64,000 nucleotides of DNA, taken from Siphonodentalium dalli. Taxonomy: Eukaryota; Mollusca; Scaphopoda; Gadilida; Siphonodentaliidae. Location of the stretch: the NCBI GenBank assembly GCA_032622095.1, contig CP136069.1:88496958-88560957 (forward strand). The letters are read 5' to 3'. The translations under genes were made by a program, and so were the position numbers. Each line of letters opens with the position of its first letter. Position 1 is the first letter of the stretch. The notes under the pieces were generated by a model. The model had not been told where the DNA came from. It did no database searches and saw only the letters and a program-made list of their open reading frames with translations. Positions 11,939 to 23,848 of the stretch are shown here, piece by piece.

Positions 11939-12941
11939 TGTTGAGAATTTGGGACATTTTTACAAAAAGTTATTTAATAAAATACTTGAAACGGGATACA
12001 TTCCGACAGATTGGGAAATAGGTATTATTAGACCAATATACAAAAAAGAAGACCCGACTAACCCCGATAATTACCGGAAGATCACACTCCTATGTACCCT
12101 ATCAAAACTCTTCACAAGCATTATATGTACCCGTATAAATGGTTTTCTCCAAGAGAACAATCTCCAGACCGAAGCCCAAGCCGGGTTTCGGAAAGGATAC
12201 AGTACAACAGACCACACATTTTCCCTATATGCCCTTACTCAAATTATGAAATTAATGAAAAGAAACTTATATTGCGCTTTCATAGATTTTTCCAAAGCAT
12301 TTGATAGCGTTTGGCGAGAGGGCCTATGGAGAAAACTCCTACTTTCCGGTATCTCAGGGAAAATTTTGGAAATTATAACAAGTATGTACAAAAATCTCAA
12401 GATGTGTGTTTTGACCGACGTTTATTCAGGTCATTTCACAAGCCAGATTGGCTTAAAACAAGGAGATGGGTTATCGCCGATACTTTTTGCTCTGTACATC
12501 AACGACCTCGAGGACTACTTGAATAACTGACGATGTAACGGTATTGATATCGGCAGATTTAGTGATTTTAACACAGAAATATATATCAAGCTTTTCTTAC
12601 TAGTGTACGCTGATGACACCGCCCTTTTTTCAAACTCCCAAGCTGAGCTACAAAGCGCCCTGAATCATTTTGCTGCATACTGCAACAGTTGGAAGCTTAA
12701 TATAAATACAAGTAAGACGAAAATTGTAGTGTTCGGCAATAAAAGAAAACACAAAAATCCACTCGCTTTTAACATAAACGGAAATGATATCGATATTGTT
12801 GACAGCTTTAAATATTTGGGCACATGGTTTAACAGAAAATGTAATTTTTGCAAAGAACGAAATATGACATGTAAAAACGCGAAGAAAGCAATGTACGCGC
12901 TTATAAATAAGGCCAGAATCTCTCGTAAGACAGCATCTTAG
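11919..12941 (+). pseudogene. LINE ORF2 reverse transcriptase core
   Basis: One frame runs from 11919 to 12941, interrupted only by TGA at 12528-12530. Blocks in order: NPDNYRKITLLCTLSKLFT, QAGFRKGYSTTDH, FIDFSKAFDSVW (motif A, first catalytic Asp, about 12280-12315), LKQGDGLSPILFALYIND (block B), and YADDTALFS (motif C with both catalytic Asp, 12606-12632). These are followed by WKLNINTSKTKIVVF and FKYLGTWF. All catalytic residues are present, so the inactivation lies in the stop and frameshifts rather than in the active site. Confidence 0.9.
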
Positions 12942-12944
12942 AAA

Positions 12945-13500
12945 TATACGACAAATCAATCGCCCCAGTAATGATACATGGATCCGAAATATGGGGTTTC
13001 GAGAGCACCACCAGCCTAGAAAAGCTCGAGAAATGGTTTCTTAAATCCGCACTCAATTTACGCAAATCAACAAGCTCCGCCTTCATTTTCGGAGAAACCG
13101 GCATCATCCCAATTGGTATAAGAATACGAAACAGAAGTTTGTCATACTGGGGCAAAATATTGAAGATGACGTGCGATAGACTTCCTCTGATTCTGTACTA
13201 TGTCATGTACAGTTACTACGTAACACACAAATGCAAGAATGCGTGGTTAGAATATTTACAAAAAAAGTCTAAATAATCTAGGTCTATCCAATATCTGGAT
13301 CGACCAATCCACCCCCACCCCCTCTATCTATAATACACTCATTAAACGCAGACTGAACGACGCGTATATACAATCATGGCAACGCGATATAGGAAGCTCT
13401 AATAAATGTGCATTTTACAGAATTATTAAAACAGAATTCTCAAAAGAAACATACTTAGCATTAGATAACAAGACTACAGTAACCCGCTTACTTAAGGTAT
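12945..13500 (+). pseudogene. LINE ORF2 C-terminal region, frameshifted and truncated
   Basis: After the stop at 12939-12941 the homology continues in another frame: IAPVMIHGSEIWGFE, LEKWFLKSALNLRKST, IFGETGIIPIGIRIRN and LSYWGKIL, the well-known region after the RT. Between 13265 and 13500 the sequence still reads as LINE-like (an ALDNKTTV-type segment) with another frame change. It then stops near 13500, before the terminal CxxC-H-C motif. A comparable C-terminal motif is present in the separate fragment at 60374-60877. Confidence 0.75.
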
Positions 13501-16344
13501 GATTCCCCTAAATTATGCCATGAAAAAAAAAATGACCACATGTTGAAATAGGGGACCTGGAGAGTTCCCAAGCTCAGATATTGTATAAATCGGTAATCTG
13601 AAGTCATAACCGAGACTGAAAAAAATTTCAACGGTGTTTTTGGTGGAGAAAATGCTATTTGAATTTTTTTTATGATAAAATCACAAATCCTTTAATTTTC
13701 ATTATTTTGGCCAAATTATCCAGCGGTATTGTCACACCGACACCGTAAATCAATTATACGATAGTATGGTCAAGTTACTAGGTGCTATTATTGTAGAAAT
13801 AAGATTTGCAAGTTGGAAAAAATCGTTACTATGGGGACGCCATTTTGATTGAATCATGGTCACGTGACAATTAACAACATTAAACAAATTGCAGTCGGGT
13901 GGGAACGAATCATTGTAAATTTTCTGACTTCCTTCAGTTCTAATTGTTAATTGTGTATGTCACTTTAATTGTGAGATATTTTCTCGTTCATTCATGGACA
14001 TGTGAGGGGAGGAATGTGTCTCGGGATCGCAATAATTGTTTAGTTATTAGCGCTTTGACATTAATCAACACTACGTGTTTACACTTAAAAATACAGTTTA
14101 CAGACAGCAATTTCACGTGCGGACTGATTTGTCACATGTACGTATAGTCTCATTGAATTGTTCATGCATTCGAATCAATATTCGATCGCAATAACTTAAA
14201 TATCATTCGTATCATGAGCTGGTTATTGCAATGTGTCACTATATTTGTGAAATAAGTTCAAATAACCAGTGACCACCGCCCTATTATTTCATCGAACAGG
14301 TTAATTCGCGAAGTGGAAAGTGTGTGATTCGGCTTGTCAAAGCATGGATGTTTGGGTTACATCGTATTAATAATAATAAACTATTATCGTTCTGTTTGGA
14401 TTGGAATTAATCATCTATATTCGCATTCAGGTGAGTTCAGTGTATTCGTAAACTGTTTATATCTAATAATTAATATACTGATTTGTTGCCATATATTAGT
14501 TTGGGAGCGTTTTGTCAATGTTCTACAGCTGTTCTAGTCATCGCCAGAACAAACACAACATTTTGACAGTTCGGAATTCCAATCGGCTGATATTTTGACC
14601 ACGTGATCCATTCACATCTGAGATGAGTGACCAAACTTGATTGCTAATTGGTCTATGTAATTGTACATGTACATTTCAAATGACCAATTGGAACCCTATT
14701 GTTTTCGCCCTGAAACTGAAGCATTTGACCCCGCAGATCGATTGAGTATAAAAGGTAAATCAATGTAAAATTTTATCGATCTTTTTGATTGGCAAATTTC
14801 TGATCCAAATATTTCGTTTAGAAAGTAGTGTATGTTGCATGTGTTTATGTGTAGGCATGTATGGAACACATAATGCCAGTGTCTGGATCAACCAGCTATC
14901 GTTCGTCTGTCTGTCCGTCCGTTTTGTATCGATCGGTTTAGAAATTATTAACACTTTACAGATTGCATTCACAAATGCCAAATTGGCATGTGCTATCTGA
15001 TACCATATAAACCTATTTACTTTTTGTCCGATTGTGTTCCTATTTAATTCATGTGTGATGACACACCCCCAGTGATCCCCTCACCTGTGTATTTTTTGCT
15101 ACCGCATCAATTCATTGATCTGTTTAGAAAATAATTAACCCTTCACGTACACAACATGCTATCTGATGCCATACTACTAGTAGTAAGTCAAACATATTTC
15201 TTCTGCCTCGAATTTCTTACCTAGGTTTTTCTTATCACGTTCTTCATCTGTACATACAACATGTTTTTTTATATTGTGTAATTAACCATTTTTGCTTTTG
15301 TTTTTACTAAAAGCGTTCACACATGCAGCTATGACTCGAACATTTTTCATCTGATCGACACCATATTTGGTATGTAAATTAATCACACCAAAATGCAGAT
15401 CAAGTTCGAATTTGGGTTTGATCCGATATATTTTATAGTACATCCATGCGAAACTTGGTATGGATGATAATTTTAAAATGTTTCTACAGTCAATTCATCA
15501 ACTGGGCTTAGTCGGGTGACTACAATATGACGGGTCGCTCCTGTCCTCGGGCTGGAAGTGCCATTTTAATGGCATCGTTGTTCAATATGCGAAGTGGTAA
15601 ACTGCTCGAGACCCCATTGTAGATCATTCCATTCTATGTTCCAGTTGTGATGAATTGAACGAAAGCATTTTAACACTATTCTATACTTAAGACATATTGT
15701 GTGCATAAAATGACTCGACCTGAATCATCCGATATCTGATCTCGAAACCAAACTAAGCAACTATTTGATGTTATATGTTATATTGTTTATTTACAGGTAC
15801 TAAATTATAATGTTTTACTGGTCAAATACAATATTATTTTGATAAAAAACGTGTTTCGCGGCTGAAGGACCACATGCAACCTCTTGCCTATACCGGTACA
15901 TTACATATACCGTACATGTATCAGTAAATGATCCAGGGATTTTTGGGGACATTGTTATCGGGGAATGATCTGCCAAAAGCATATCCAAAAGGCCTGAGCA
16001 GGGAGGTTCCGGAGGGGGTGTCCCCCTGCTGATGGTTGGGTCTGGCGGTTGTCCCCCTGAACTTTTTTGTTAAATCCATTGTACTGAGAGTTTAATTTGT
16101 CAAGAGTAACTTTGGATATTTTTATATATGTATGGGATTGTAAATGATTATAAGTTATTGTCAGATATCTTTTGGTTCAATGGATTATGATTATCCTGCT
16201 TGAAATGAGATTTACCAGTACCGTTTAATATCACTCTACGGTATTAAATTCATATATTAGGCTATTTTATAAAAATTCAAGTGAGAGACACTTTATACAT
16301 GTACATATAATATACTACATGTAGTAGTGCAGAAACAATGTATA
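13501..16344. other. Long non-coding stretch
   Basis: AT-rich, with no coding potential I can support. A TATAAAAGG motif at about 14747 is isolated. Near 16011-16027 there is a small GC hairpin (AGGGGG-TGT-CCCCCT), common in dispersed invertebrate repeats. The ORFs at 13944, 14334 and 14785 have no recognisable features. Confidence 0.4.
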
Positions 16345-16796
16345 TTAAAGGTACTCCACCCGATTAGAGGATCCTATATAACCATTTCTTTGGCTTTGGG
16401 GGTAAAACATATTTGATTCGAGTCAAGGAACCCACCAAACAAAGCTCAGAGTTATTTAGATATTGATTTTTGAAATTTTTTATTTTCCCGAGATCAGTAC
16501 TAATAATTGCCCATAACTTCGTAATTTGCTCGAGATGTGTACACCAGAAACACTATTCAAACAGACAAGGATGGATAACTCTAAAATCAAGTGGTAATAA
16601 TAGCGCAATTTTGACCGAGAACATCCTTTTGACGCCATGTTCTGGGACAGAAAGATTAGAAATAACAAAACTTCAAATATCGATAATCACCCTGAGTGTT
16701 GATTGGTAGGTTTCTCGACTCGAATCAATTATTTTTTACCCCCAAAGCCAATGAAATAATAATATAGGACCCTCTGATTGGATTGAGTACCTTTAA
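16345..16796. mobile_element. MITE-like element with about 90-bp terminal inverted repeats and TTAA ends
   Basis: The left end TTAAAGGTACTC at 16345 and the right end GAGTACCTTTAA, finishing at 16796, are inverted. The pairing continues imperfectly for about 90 bp and includes GGCTTTGGGGGTAAAA at about 16390 and its complement at about 16737. Both ends carry TTAA, the target preferred by piggyBac-type transposases, so a piggyBac-derived MITE is a fair guess. There is no internal transposase. Confidence 0.7.
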
Positions 16797-17527
16797 GTTA
16801 GTAATTACCATTAGTATTAATCTCTATGTTAATTATTAATTTGGTATTATTGAGATTCCAGCTAATAACCATGTTGTATTGATAAAATTGTCACTGTTCC
16901 TGCACTGTATTGTGTAATTTCACTTGAATTTGATTGAAATACGGAAGTAGCTGAATGGTAACAAACCTGAACTCAAACTATTTGAAGTTTTCACAGATGA
17001 AAGCCAAACATGCTTTACAATATGATTCCAACTATCTTTTTGTAAAATAAATGTCTTATGTCAATATACTGGTACCGGTATATAAATGTTTGTTATGATA
17101 TGAATTGGGACCTGAATTAAAACAAAAATTGTTATGGCACCTGCAGTTTGGGTGCCCACATCGGTAAGCGGTATGAAAACTGGCTTTGATAGGTCCCTGT
17201 TTTTGTAAAAACAGACACACTCGCCTTGCATTAGAAGACATTTAAATGATAATAATGGCAATTATTCGCAATGGGTTGATTTAAGAAATTTGCTAAATCA
17301 GCAAACAGCAATTTGGCAAATAAATTTGCGCCAAACACTGACAATGGATGTTCTTACACAAAAGGTATTCAGTGATATGTGTGCTGAAATATTCTTAAAT
17401 ATATATCTGAAAACTCTCTGGACCCCGCACCAGGTACCAGATTGAACTACAAGTAGACGCCTGTGATAACCACAAACTGGCACAAATTTACAGTCCCGAG
17501 TCTGATAGTCAGAGACGTGGCGACAGT

Positions 17528-17552
17528 GGGGGGGGGGGGGGGGGGGGGGGGG
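17528..17552 (+). repeat. Homopolymer run of 25 G
   Basis: Uninterrupted G-run. Its length is likely to be unreliable in any assembly. A second run of 12 G lies at about 18332. Confidence 0.9.
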
Positions 17553-18200
17553 TGTCTCACCCCCAACTTTGGTCAAAATTTTCAACAGTTGGAAATTTCA
17601 TACCTGCCAAAACATTAGTTGGAAATTTCACACCAACAATAGGTTGAAAATGTTCTTGTAGTTTGATTATAGAACAATTTATTGGGGGAATTTATTGTTT
17701 TTGGACCAATATTTGCATATGTTCCTATTTTTGGTCAAAAATATGGACAGAAATGGTCATCAGTTGGAAATTTCCAACCTTAGGGGGGATGACAGGTTGG
17801 AAATTTCCAACACTTGGAAAGCTTGGCTCCTGGTCCCTCCCCCGTGGCCAGTCAAAAACTTATAGTTAATTTAAGAAAACAATATTGTCATACATTTGGT
17901 CAACATTGTCATTGGAATTGTCATCAGTTGGAAATTTTCCAACCTAAGTGGGGTGTAGGGTTTGAAATTTCCAACAGTAGGAAGGCTTGAGGCTAGTATA
18001 GATGTTAGGATTTTGCGACTTTCTTGTTCAGATTTCAAAATTTTCACACACCGGGCGCGGTGTGTTATTGCCCCATCCCCAAAACAATATTTTACTACAT
18101 TTGGTCAAACTTGTGGACAGAAATGGTCATCAGTTGAAGAATTTTCCAACCTGAGGGGGAGTATGATGTTTAAAATTTCCAACACTGTAGCTGTGTGCAT
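17553..18200 (+). repeat. Dispersed degenerate repeat with a recurring GTTGGAAATTTCCAAC motif
   Basis: ATGGTCATCAGTTGGAAATT or a close variant occurs at about 17756, 17918 and 18125, each followed by CCAACCT and GGGG. The shorter palindrome GTTGGAAATTTCCAAC recurs throughout. A related copy lies at 40600-40870. I know no function. The arrangement suggests an old tandem repeat inside a transposon. Confidence 0.6.
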
Positions 18201-18961
18201 TGTCTGGAATTAGGCCACTAGTTGTTTTTTTTGTGGCAATTTTCAGGTTAAAATATATGAATGTTCTCATACCGGGAATATAGAACCATGGCTTATGAAT
18301 ATATAGGAAATTAGGCCTGACTGAGGTGCAAGGGGGGGGGGGGTCACCGGGGGTGCAAATGGAATTATGCAAAAACTTGTGTTGGTCTGATGCTGACTCA
18401 ATGGGGGTGGAGTTTTTCCCAAGGTGGACATCCCCCCATCGAAGACCTTCTAGCCACGTCCCTGCAGTGATACTATACTAATGTCAAATATGCTAATAAC
18501 AAATGGCCATATTTAAAGCATAATTGTACCACAGATATGCATTGCCATTACGCCTCTTGGTGTAATTATAATGTCAACTTTCTCAGGAGGTGGTGTGCGG
18601 AATATATACCGGATATTCGTAGTATCGGACCTCTGGATTATGAGACCTTCGGATTATTGGGTATTCGGAATAAAAAGCTACATAACAATAGCCCGACAGA
18701 CAAACAAAACAGAAATGAGTTTTATTTATTAGTATTATTATATTGTATTGTTTTGTAGCGTACTGCTCCTTTATTGATGTTTATGCAAATATATTGTGTC
18801 GTATAGTATTGGGTAATGGGTACAGGTACACACAAAACTCATTTTTTTACATTCCGTTACGTAAATTATGATCTAATGGAACTGGACCGGGTTCTAACAA
18901 ACGGGAACGTAATTCGAGATTCCAAACTGTACTGTGTTGCTGTATGGTTGTTGTTGTTGTA
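18201..18961. other. Non-coding stretch, nothing recognised
   Basis: It contains a 12-base G-run and small ORFs without motifs. No feature is supported. Confidence 0.35.
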
Positions 18962-18988
18962 TGGTGGTGGTGGTGGTGGTGGTGGTGG
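18962..18988 (+). repeat. (GGT)n microsatellite, 9 units
   Basis: TGG/GGT repeated without interruption. The surrounding ORF (18816-19091) has no recognisable domain. Confidence 0.9.
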
Positions 18989-19645
18989 AGACGTTGTATG
19001 TGCACGGAGTCGATCACTACAATATAATACAGTAATTTATTACTGGAATTACGTTCAGAAAGGACGTCTTACTTGTCGCACATCCATTTGAGTAATTCAT
19101 ATTCATATAACCCAAATCGCGTTTAAAAGTGATAATTATGGTCTTCCATATATATCGGTACCTGCACTCGCCGCAGTTGACCTTTGCACGTTGGTGCGGA
19201 TAACGAATAAATCTATAAAATGGATTCCGACTCCACGTGTTTTGTGGGTTTGGTGAATTCGGTTGTATGGGTATTGCAGGTGGAAAACGTTAAATGTTTT
19301 CAAATGGAATTGTTTCGAAGAAATCCAATAAACAAAATCAACACAGCTTGTAACCCCTCTATCGAGGGAAATATCATTCGAACACTTCTCTTAAAGAGAC
19401 ATACTTGATACCAAGCACGGACTCTTCCGACTGTTATTGTTTATAGTCAGTATTCCGATTTTATCTGTTGGAGATAAATAAGGGAAGAGAGTTGGAAATA
19501 ACATCTTGTCTAACAGTAATGATACTTACCTTTCAGCAGAAGAGTTTTTGACAAAGGTTTGAGAAACATAAGAAAAAAACCTGCCCCTTTCAAATTGGGG
19601 AAGATCTAACCAGTACATTGCAAAGATATTGAAAGTCTTGAAAAG

Positions 19646-22600
19646 ATGGCCTACCAGAACATTAACATGGTCCAACAACAGGAAATAGAGAATGGGGGAA
19701 CACGATCAAAAGCGTATTATCCCATGCAAATAAGTACTCCATACCCCTCGCAACATAGTGAACCAGCAGCGGAAGGAATGACACACCCCTATGGGGGAGG
19801 AAATCATTCTTATCCCAGCAGCACCGACACTCTGGGTCAGTATCAGGAAAGGGGTCAAGATCATAATATTATTCCCCGATTAAGTTCTAGGGATATGTAT
19901 CGAGAGGTATCATGTTTCTATGAGGATGAGTCCTCGGAATATGACAGTAATTCCTCAGACTATGACGGTATTGCCTCAGATTTTGGTGAGGAACAGAAAG
20001 GGGGAGATGAGGTGGGAATAAAACCGAAAGATGATTCTTCGGACTCGGATGAGCAACTGAAAATATCAAGGGCTTCCGTCAAAGAACACCTCAAAGATTT
20101 ACTCCCCCAACCAACTATCAATGACCTCCTCAACAACAAAATACCTGGATTCGCACGTTCTAAAACAGTCATAAAACAGGAGGCCATAACCCCGCACTAT
20201 GGGGAAAATACCACCCGTCATAACACAAGACAGCCAAATAGACCCCCTGAACAAAAATATGGGGAGCAGAGACCCCATGATACAAAATATGGGGAACATA
20301 GACCCCCTGCTGCAATACCAGTCCAAAAGCAATGGAGGGATCATGTTGATTTTATTGTCGAGCCCACGGGTAATCAACATCGTTACCCGACAGACAGGGT
20401 ATGTGGATCCCAAAATGAGGCACGAGTACCGGCTAACCAACCTGATGTACTGCCACAGAGGCCAGCAATGCAAAATCACCAACAGAGAGAGCGTGAAGAT
20501 GGAGCTCGTGAAAAGGAAAATTATGAACATCGTCAAAGGAACTGTCGTTCTCGTTCTCGTTTCAGGGGGGAATTCATGCCTCCAAAGTTTGACGGATTGC
20601 CCAGTTCGAGTTGGCAAACATTCCGTACCAAGTTCGAGAACTATGCCGCCATGAGAGGATGGGATTATCAGCTGGTAGTGACTCCGTTGCGCTGGTGTCT
20701 GGAAGGTTTCGCTGGCGACCATTACGCTAGATTGGTACAGCAATCCCCTCATATAGAGGGACCGGAAATGTTACATCGGATGGAGGAAAGGTTCGGAACC
20801 TGTGACATCAAAATACCAAGATCTCTGAATTTTGATGGAGAACCAAAATCGAGTTGGGAAACCTTTCAAATAAAGTTTGAGATGTATGCCGCCATGAAGG
20901 AATGGGATGACCAAGAAATGGTGAATCAGTTGTGGTGGTGTTTGGAAGGTATGGCTAGCGATCATTACACCATAATAGTACAGCAATCCCCTCATATAGA
21001 GGGACCAGAAATGTTACTAAGGATGCGGATTAAGTTCGCACGTGACATCAAAATACCAAGATCTCTGAATTTTGATGGAGAACCAAAATCGAGTTGGGAA
21101 ACCTTTCAAACCAAGTTTCAGATGTATGCCGCCACGAATGGATGGGATGACCAGCAAGTGGTGAATCAGTTGTGGTGGTGTTTGGAAAGTATCGCTAGCT
21201 ATAGCTACACCATAATAGTACAGCAATCCCCTCATATAGAGGGACCGGAGCTGTTAAGACGGATGGAGAAAATATTCGGAATGCGCGAAATACCACAAGG
21301 GTATATGACTGACTCAAGTTCAGAGATGCATGTGCGGAAATCCCCATCAAAGCCATGGCACCACATACCTGCTACCCACACTGAGATAAAATGCGTACCG
21401 GTACTGAAACAAACCGAAAATACGTATACAGTCACCTTACCACTGCCGAGCAGAGTCTCAAACCCCTGCAGGGGCGACACAGACCAAACGATAGAAACCG
21501 AGGTGCCTGAAATTCAAACAGTGCCTGAAATTCAAACAGGAAATCCCAATTATAAATTGGAGAAACGTATACAAGATCTAGAAGAACAACTCTCAACCTT
21601 GCGTACGGAAATAAAAAGTACCTGCATAAAAGAGCAAACATCAGAATTGCACATGAACAGAACAGTACAAGGAACAACTCACGGTGACATAACCAATCCC
21701 CAAATGTTGGGGACATCCCCACTCACATGGGATTCTCTGGGGACATGTACGCAAATTGCGGTATCACCTTATGGAATGCCCAAGAACAGATATTACCGAG
21801 ATAGGAACGCGGGGACAGGGCTACCCTCAATTGAGGGACATCCTACCACGGTGATATATTCAAATGAGAAATCTGTACTAGACATTTCAATTTCAGGAGA
21901 ATGTCAGGAGGTACCCATGACTAAAAATGACTCAAATGTCAGCTTTATAGTTGGAGATAAAGGACTATCCTCCATTGAGGAACATCCTTCAATAGCGATA
22001 TGCGCACAAGAACCGACTGTTGACATGACCCAAAATATAAACAATCCAAATAACAGTAGAGATTCAGGGCCACCCTCTATCAAGGGACATTCAGAAATAA
22101 AGACACGTGTCAAAGAACAGACTATATGTGATGTATCTCAAGAAATCGAAGAAAACATCCAACTATTAAACAACTGTATGCCCTCATCTAAGGGACATCA
22201 TAACTTGACTGTATCCAAAGGTGAGCAAGGAAATGTTCATTTAATAAACAACTTCACCCCCTCATGCGAGGGAGATAACATAATGACTGTGTCCGAAGAC
22301 AAGGACCAAGAACATATTGTGCGAGAGAACTCTAAAATATACCGGTTGGCAAGAAAACAGGAAACATCTGAACCTACCTTAATTGAGGACCAGTGTTCGA
22401 GATATCGGTATAACAACACCGCTAACTCTAATCATAGTGATGCAGTCTTTACAGGTACTGGTAGCTATACTCAAACTGCAGAGAATGCAAAGGATGAACC
22501 CTCTACACGGAGGGATAATCTAAATGAAGACATGGGCATGAGTGACAAAAAGAAGATTGAAACTAAATTAGAAGTTCAATATGTCATGCCAGATGAGTGC

Positions 22601-23365
22601 CAACCATGCCGACCAAGAACTACATGTATCAACATAGACCGAACACTGGACATGATACAACAGATGACACTTTTAGGAAAACCACCAATGGCTGATGCCC
22701 ATATTCACTGTATAACTGACAGAAAGGATACAACATCAATGGAAGAATTGTTACAAACCCATGACATTGAAAAAATCCAAAATAATACTCGGCTAGAAAA
22801 CATAACAAAATACCCAGAATCATACATTTCAAAACAGGCCAGAAATAGTAAGACCTTGGAATCCCTCATCATGAGGGGCGATGAATTGGATCTTTGGAGG
22901 CCGGGAGAAGGAGATCCAAAGGATGTCATTATAAGCCTCTTAAATATGGATCCAACAACAACATCTGAACAACCAGCTGTTAAAGAGAACACCAGTGACA
23001 TATCGCAGAAGATAGAAACGCATACTGGTACCAATAATACCAGTCGTGAATCCCTCATAGTGAGGGCCAAGCAGATAAGACTGCAAATTACTAAGGAATG
23101 CGAACCACACGAGGCAAGAATACATATTCAAGAAAATGCCCAAATAACAACTGGCACAAATGACAGAGACTGCCATGGAGACATGATGACAGCTGAAGGT
23201 ATATCTGGAGAGACAGACAAAGAGAGTCAACATGAGCACCTAGCTGTTAATGATGGCACTAGTGACCTAATGCAGAATATGGATACTCATACTGGTACCG
23301 GTACCAATAATACCAGTCGGGAATCCCTCATAGTGAGGGCCAATCAGATACACGTAAGACCGTGA
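19646..23365 (+). CDS. Gag-like long ORF with three tandem capsid-like modules (left arm)
   Basis: 1239 codons. The start has a good context (AAGATGG). N-terminal region: Gln/Pro-rich, with an acidic Ser/Asp stretch at about residues 91-140. Residues about 309-552 hold three copies of an approximately 81-residue module containing FDG-x-P-S-SW-x-F and later W-W-CLEG, ending SPHIEGPE. They resemble the helical gag/capsid segment of Ty3-like elements, in which F-x-G-x-x-W-x-x-F and L-x-G are typical. A coiled coil lies at about 632-660. The rest is low-complexity, with SIEGH-like repeats encoded by the CCCTC/GAGGG palindromes and a roughly 270-bp internal duplication. At residues 1017-1021 DAHIH resembles the first TatD metal motif. 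The TGA at 23363-23365 is CGA in the right arm, so this copy appears prematurely ended. No zinc knuckle, protease or RT is present. It could be a domesticated gag-derived gene or part of an unclassified element. Confidence 0.7.
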   Translation: MAYQNINMVQQQEIENGGTRSKAYYPMQISTPYPSQHSEPAAEGMTHPYGGGNHSYPSSTDTLGQYQERGQDHNIIPRLSSRDMYREVSCFYEDESSEYDSNSSDYDGIASDFGEEQKGGDEVGIKPKDDSSDSDEQLKISRASVKEHLKDLLPQPTINDLLNNKIPGFARSKTVIKQEAITPHYGENTTRHNTRQPNRPPEQKYGEQRPHDTKYGEHRPPAAIPVQKQWRDHVDFIVEPTGNQHRYPTDRVCGSQNEARVPANQPDVLPQRPAMQNHQQREREDGAREKENYEHRQRNCRSRSRFRGEFMPPKFDGLPSSSWQTFRTKFENYAAMRGWDYQLVVTPLRWCLEGFAGDHYARLVQQSPHIEGPEMLHRMEERFGTCDIKIPRSLNFDGEPKSSWETFQIKFEMYAAMKEWDDQEMVNQLWWCLEGMASDHYTIIVQQSPHIEGPEMLLRMRIKFARDIKIPRSLNFDGEPKSSWETFQTKFQMYAATNGWDDQQVVNQLWWCLESIASYSYTIIVQQSPHIEGPELLRRMEKIFGMREIPQGYMTDSSSEMHVRKSPSKPWHHIPATHTEIKCVPVLKQTENTYTVTLPLPSRVSNPCRGDTDQTIETEVPEIQTVPEIQTGNPNYKLEKRIQDLEEQLSTLRTEIKSTCIKEQTSELHMNRTVQGTTHGDITNPQMLGTSPLTWDSLGTCTQIAVSPYGMPKNRYYRDRNAGTGLPSIEGHPTTVIYSNEKSVLDISISGECQEVPMTKNDSNVSFIVGDKGLSSIEEHPSIAICAQEPTVDMTQNINNPNNSRDSGPPSIKGHSEIKTRVKEQTICDVSQEIEENIQLLNNCMPSSKGHHNLTVSKGEQGNVHLINNFTPSCEGDNIMTVSEDKDQEHIVRENSKIYRLARKQETSEPTLIEDQCSRYRYNNTANSNHSDAVFTGTGSYTQTAENAKDEPSTRRDNLNEDMGMSDKKKIETKLEVQYVMPDECQPCRPRTTCINIDRTLDMIQQMTLLGKPPMADAHIHCITDRKDTTSMEELLQTHDIEKIQNNTRLENITKYPESYISKQARNSKTLESLIMRGDELDLWRPGEGDPKDVIISLLNMDPTTTSEQPAVKENTSDISQKIETHTGTNNTSRESLIVRAKQIRLQITKECEPHEARIHIQENAQITTGTNDRDCHGDMMTAEGISGETDKESQHEHLAVNDGTSDLMQNMDTHTGTGTNNTSRESLIVRANQIHVRP

Positions 23366-23848
23366 ATGACTAAGGCATGCGAACCAAGTGAGGCAAGACT
23401 AAATATTTATGAAACTGCCCAAAGAACTGCTTGTATAAATGATATAGACTGCCATGGAGATATTACGACAGATGATGGTATATCTGAACAGACAGACGGA
23501 GAGAGTCAATCTACTAGTAGTAGCACTGAAGGCCATACAAGTCTATTAACTTTTCCACCTAGTTACGGAAACTGGAGTGATACTGAACCTTCTGATTTGA
23601 TTAGCTGCATACCAAATACATGTGACACCCAGCCTGTTAACAAAGACTGGACGGAAACACAAATGGTCACATGCATATCAGAAACTTGGGACGACGACAG
23701 TAGAATCTATGAGCCACCACCAGTACCATTCCCATCAATGGTAACACCAGTTGTCGACGACTCACACAGTGATGATACAATGCAAGACATTGGTGAACTG
23801 CCTTGGGATCCGGGTGGAAATTCTTCGTCAATGAAATCACATCTATAG
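23366..23848 (+). pseudogene. Continuation of the gag-like ORF after the premature TGA
   Basis: 160 codons in the same frame as 19646-23365, beginning with the codon after the TGA. In the right arm the same sequence is continuous with the long ORF. The first third repeats the preceding segment (ACEPSEARL against ECEPHEARI; the step is about 270 bp). The rest is acidic and Ser/Thr/Pro-rich and ends SMKSHL. No domain is recognised. Confidence 0.7.

Larger units (their letters stand above)
8590..13500 (+). mobile_element. Nearly full-length but degenerate APE-type LINE retrotransposon
   Basis: In order: an N-terminal ORF1 segment (8607-8933), ORF1 core (9079-9951), an RG-rich ORF1 tail (9887-10249), an apurinic-type endonuclease (10345 to about 11130), a linker, a reverse transcriptase (about 11640-12850) and part of the C-terminal region (to about 13500). 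ORF1 has the coiled coil, RRM-like and C-terminal layout known from L1/Tx1-like elements. The RT belongs to the APE-LINE group, but I do not assign a clade. The copy has at least four frameshifts and two in-frame stops and ends abruptly near 13500 without a poly-A tail or the terminal Cys-His motif, so it is 3' truncated and immobile by itself. Confidence 0.85.

Noticed and set aside
14740-14760. TATAAAAGG as a promoter
   Set aside because: No transcription unit follows, and single TATA-like motifs are expected by chance in AT-rich DNA.
17528-17552. Long G-run as a telomere-like or G-quadruplex array
   Set aside because: It is a single homopolymer without repeat units. Quadruplex formation is possible, but nothing nearby suggests a function.
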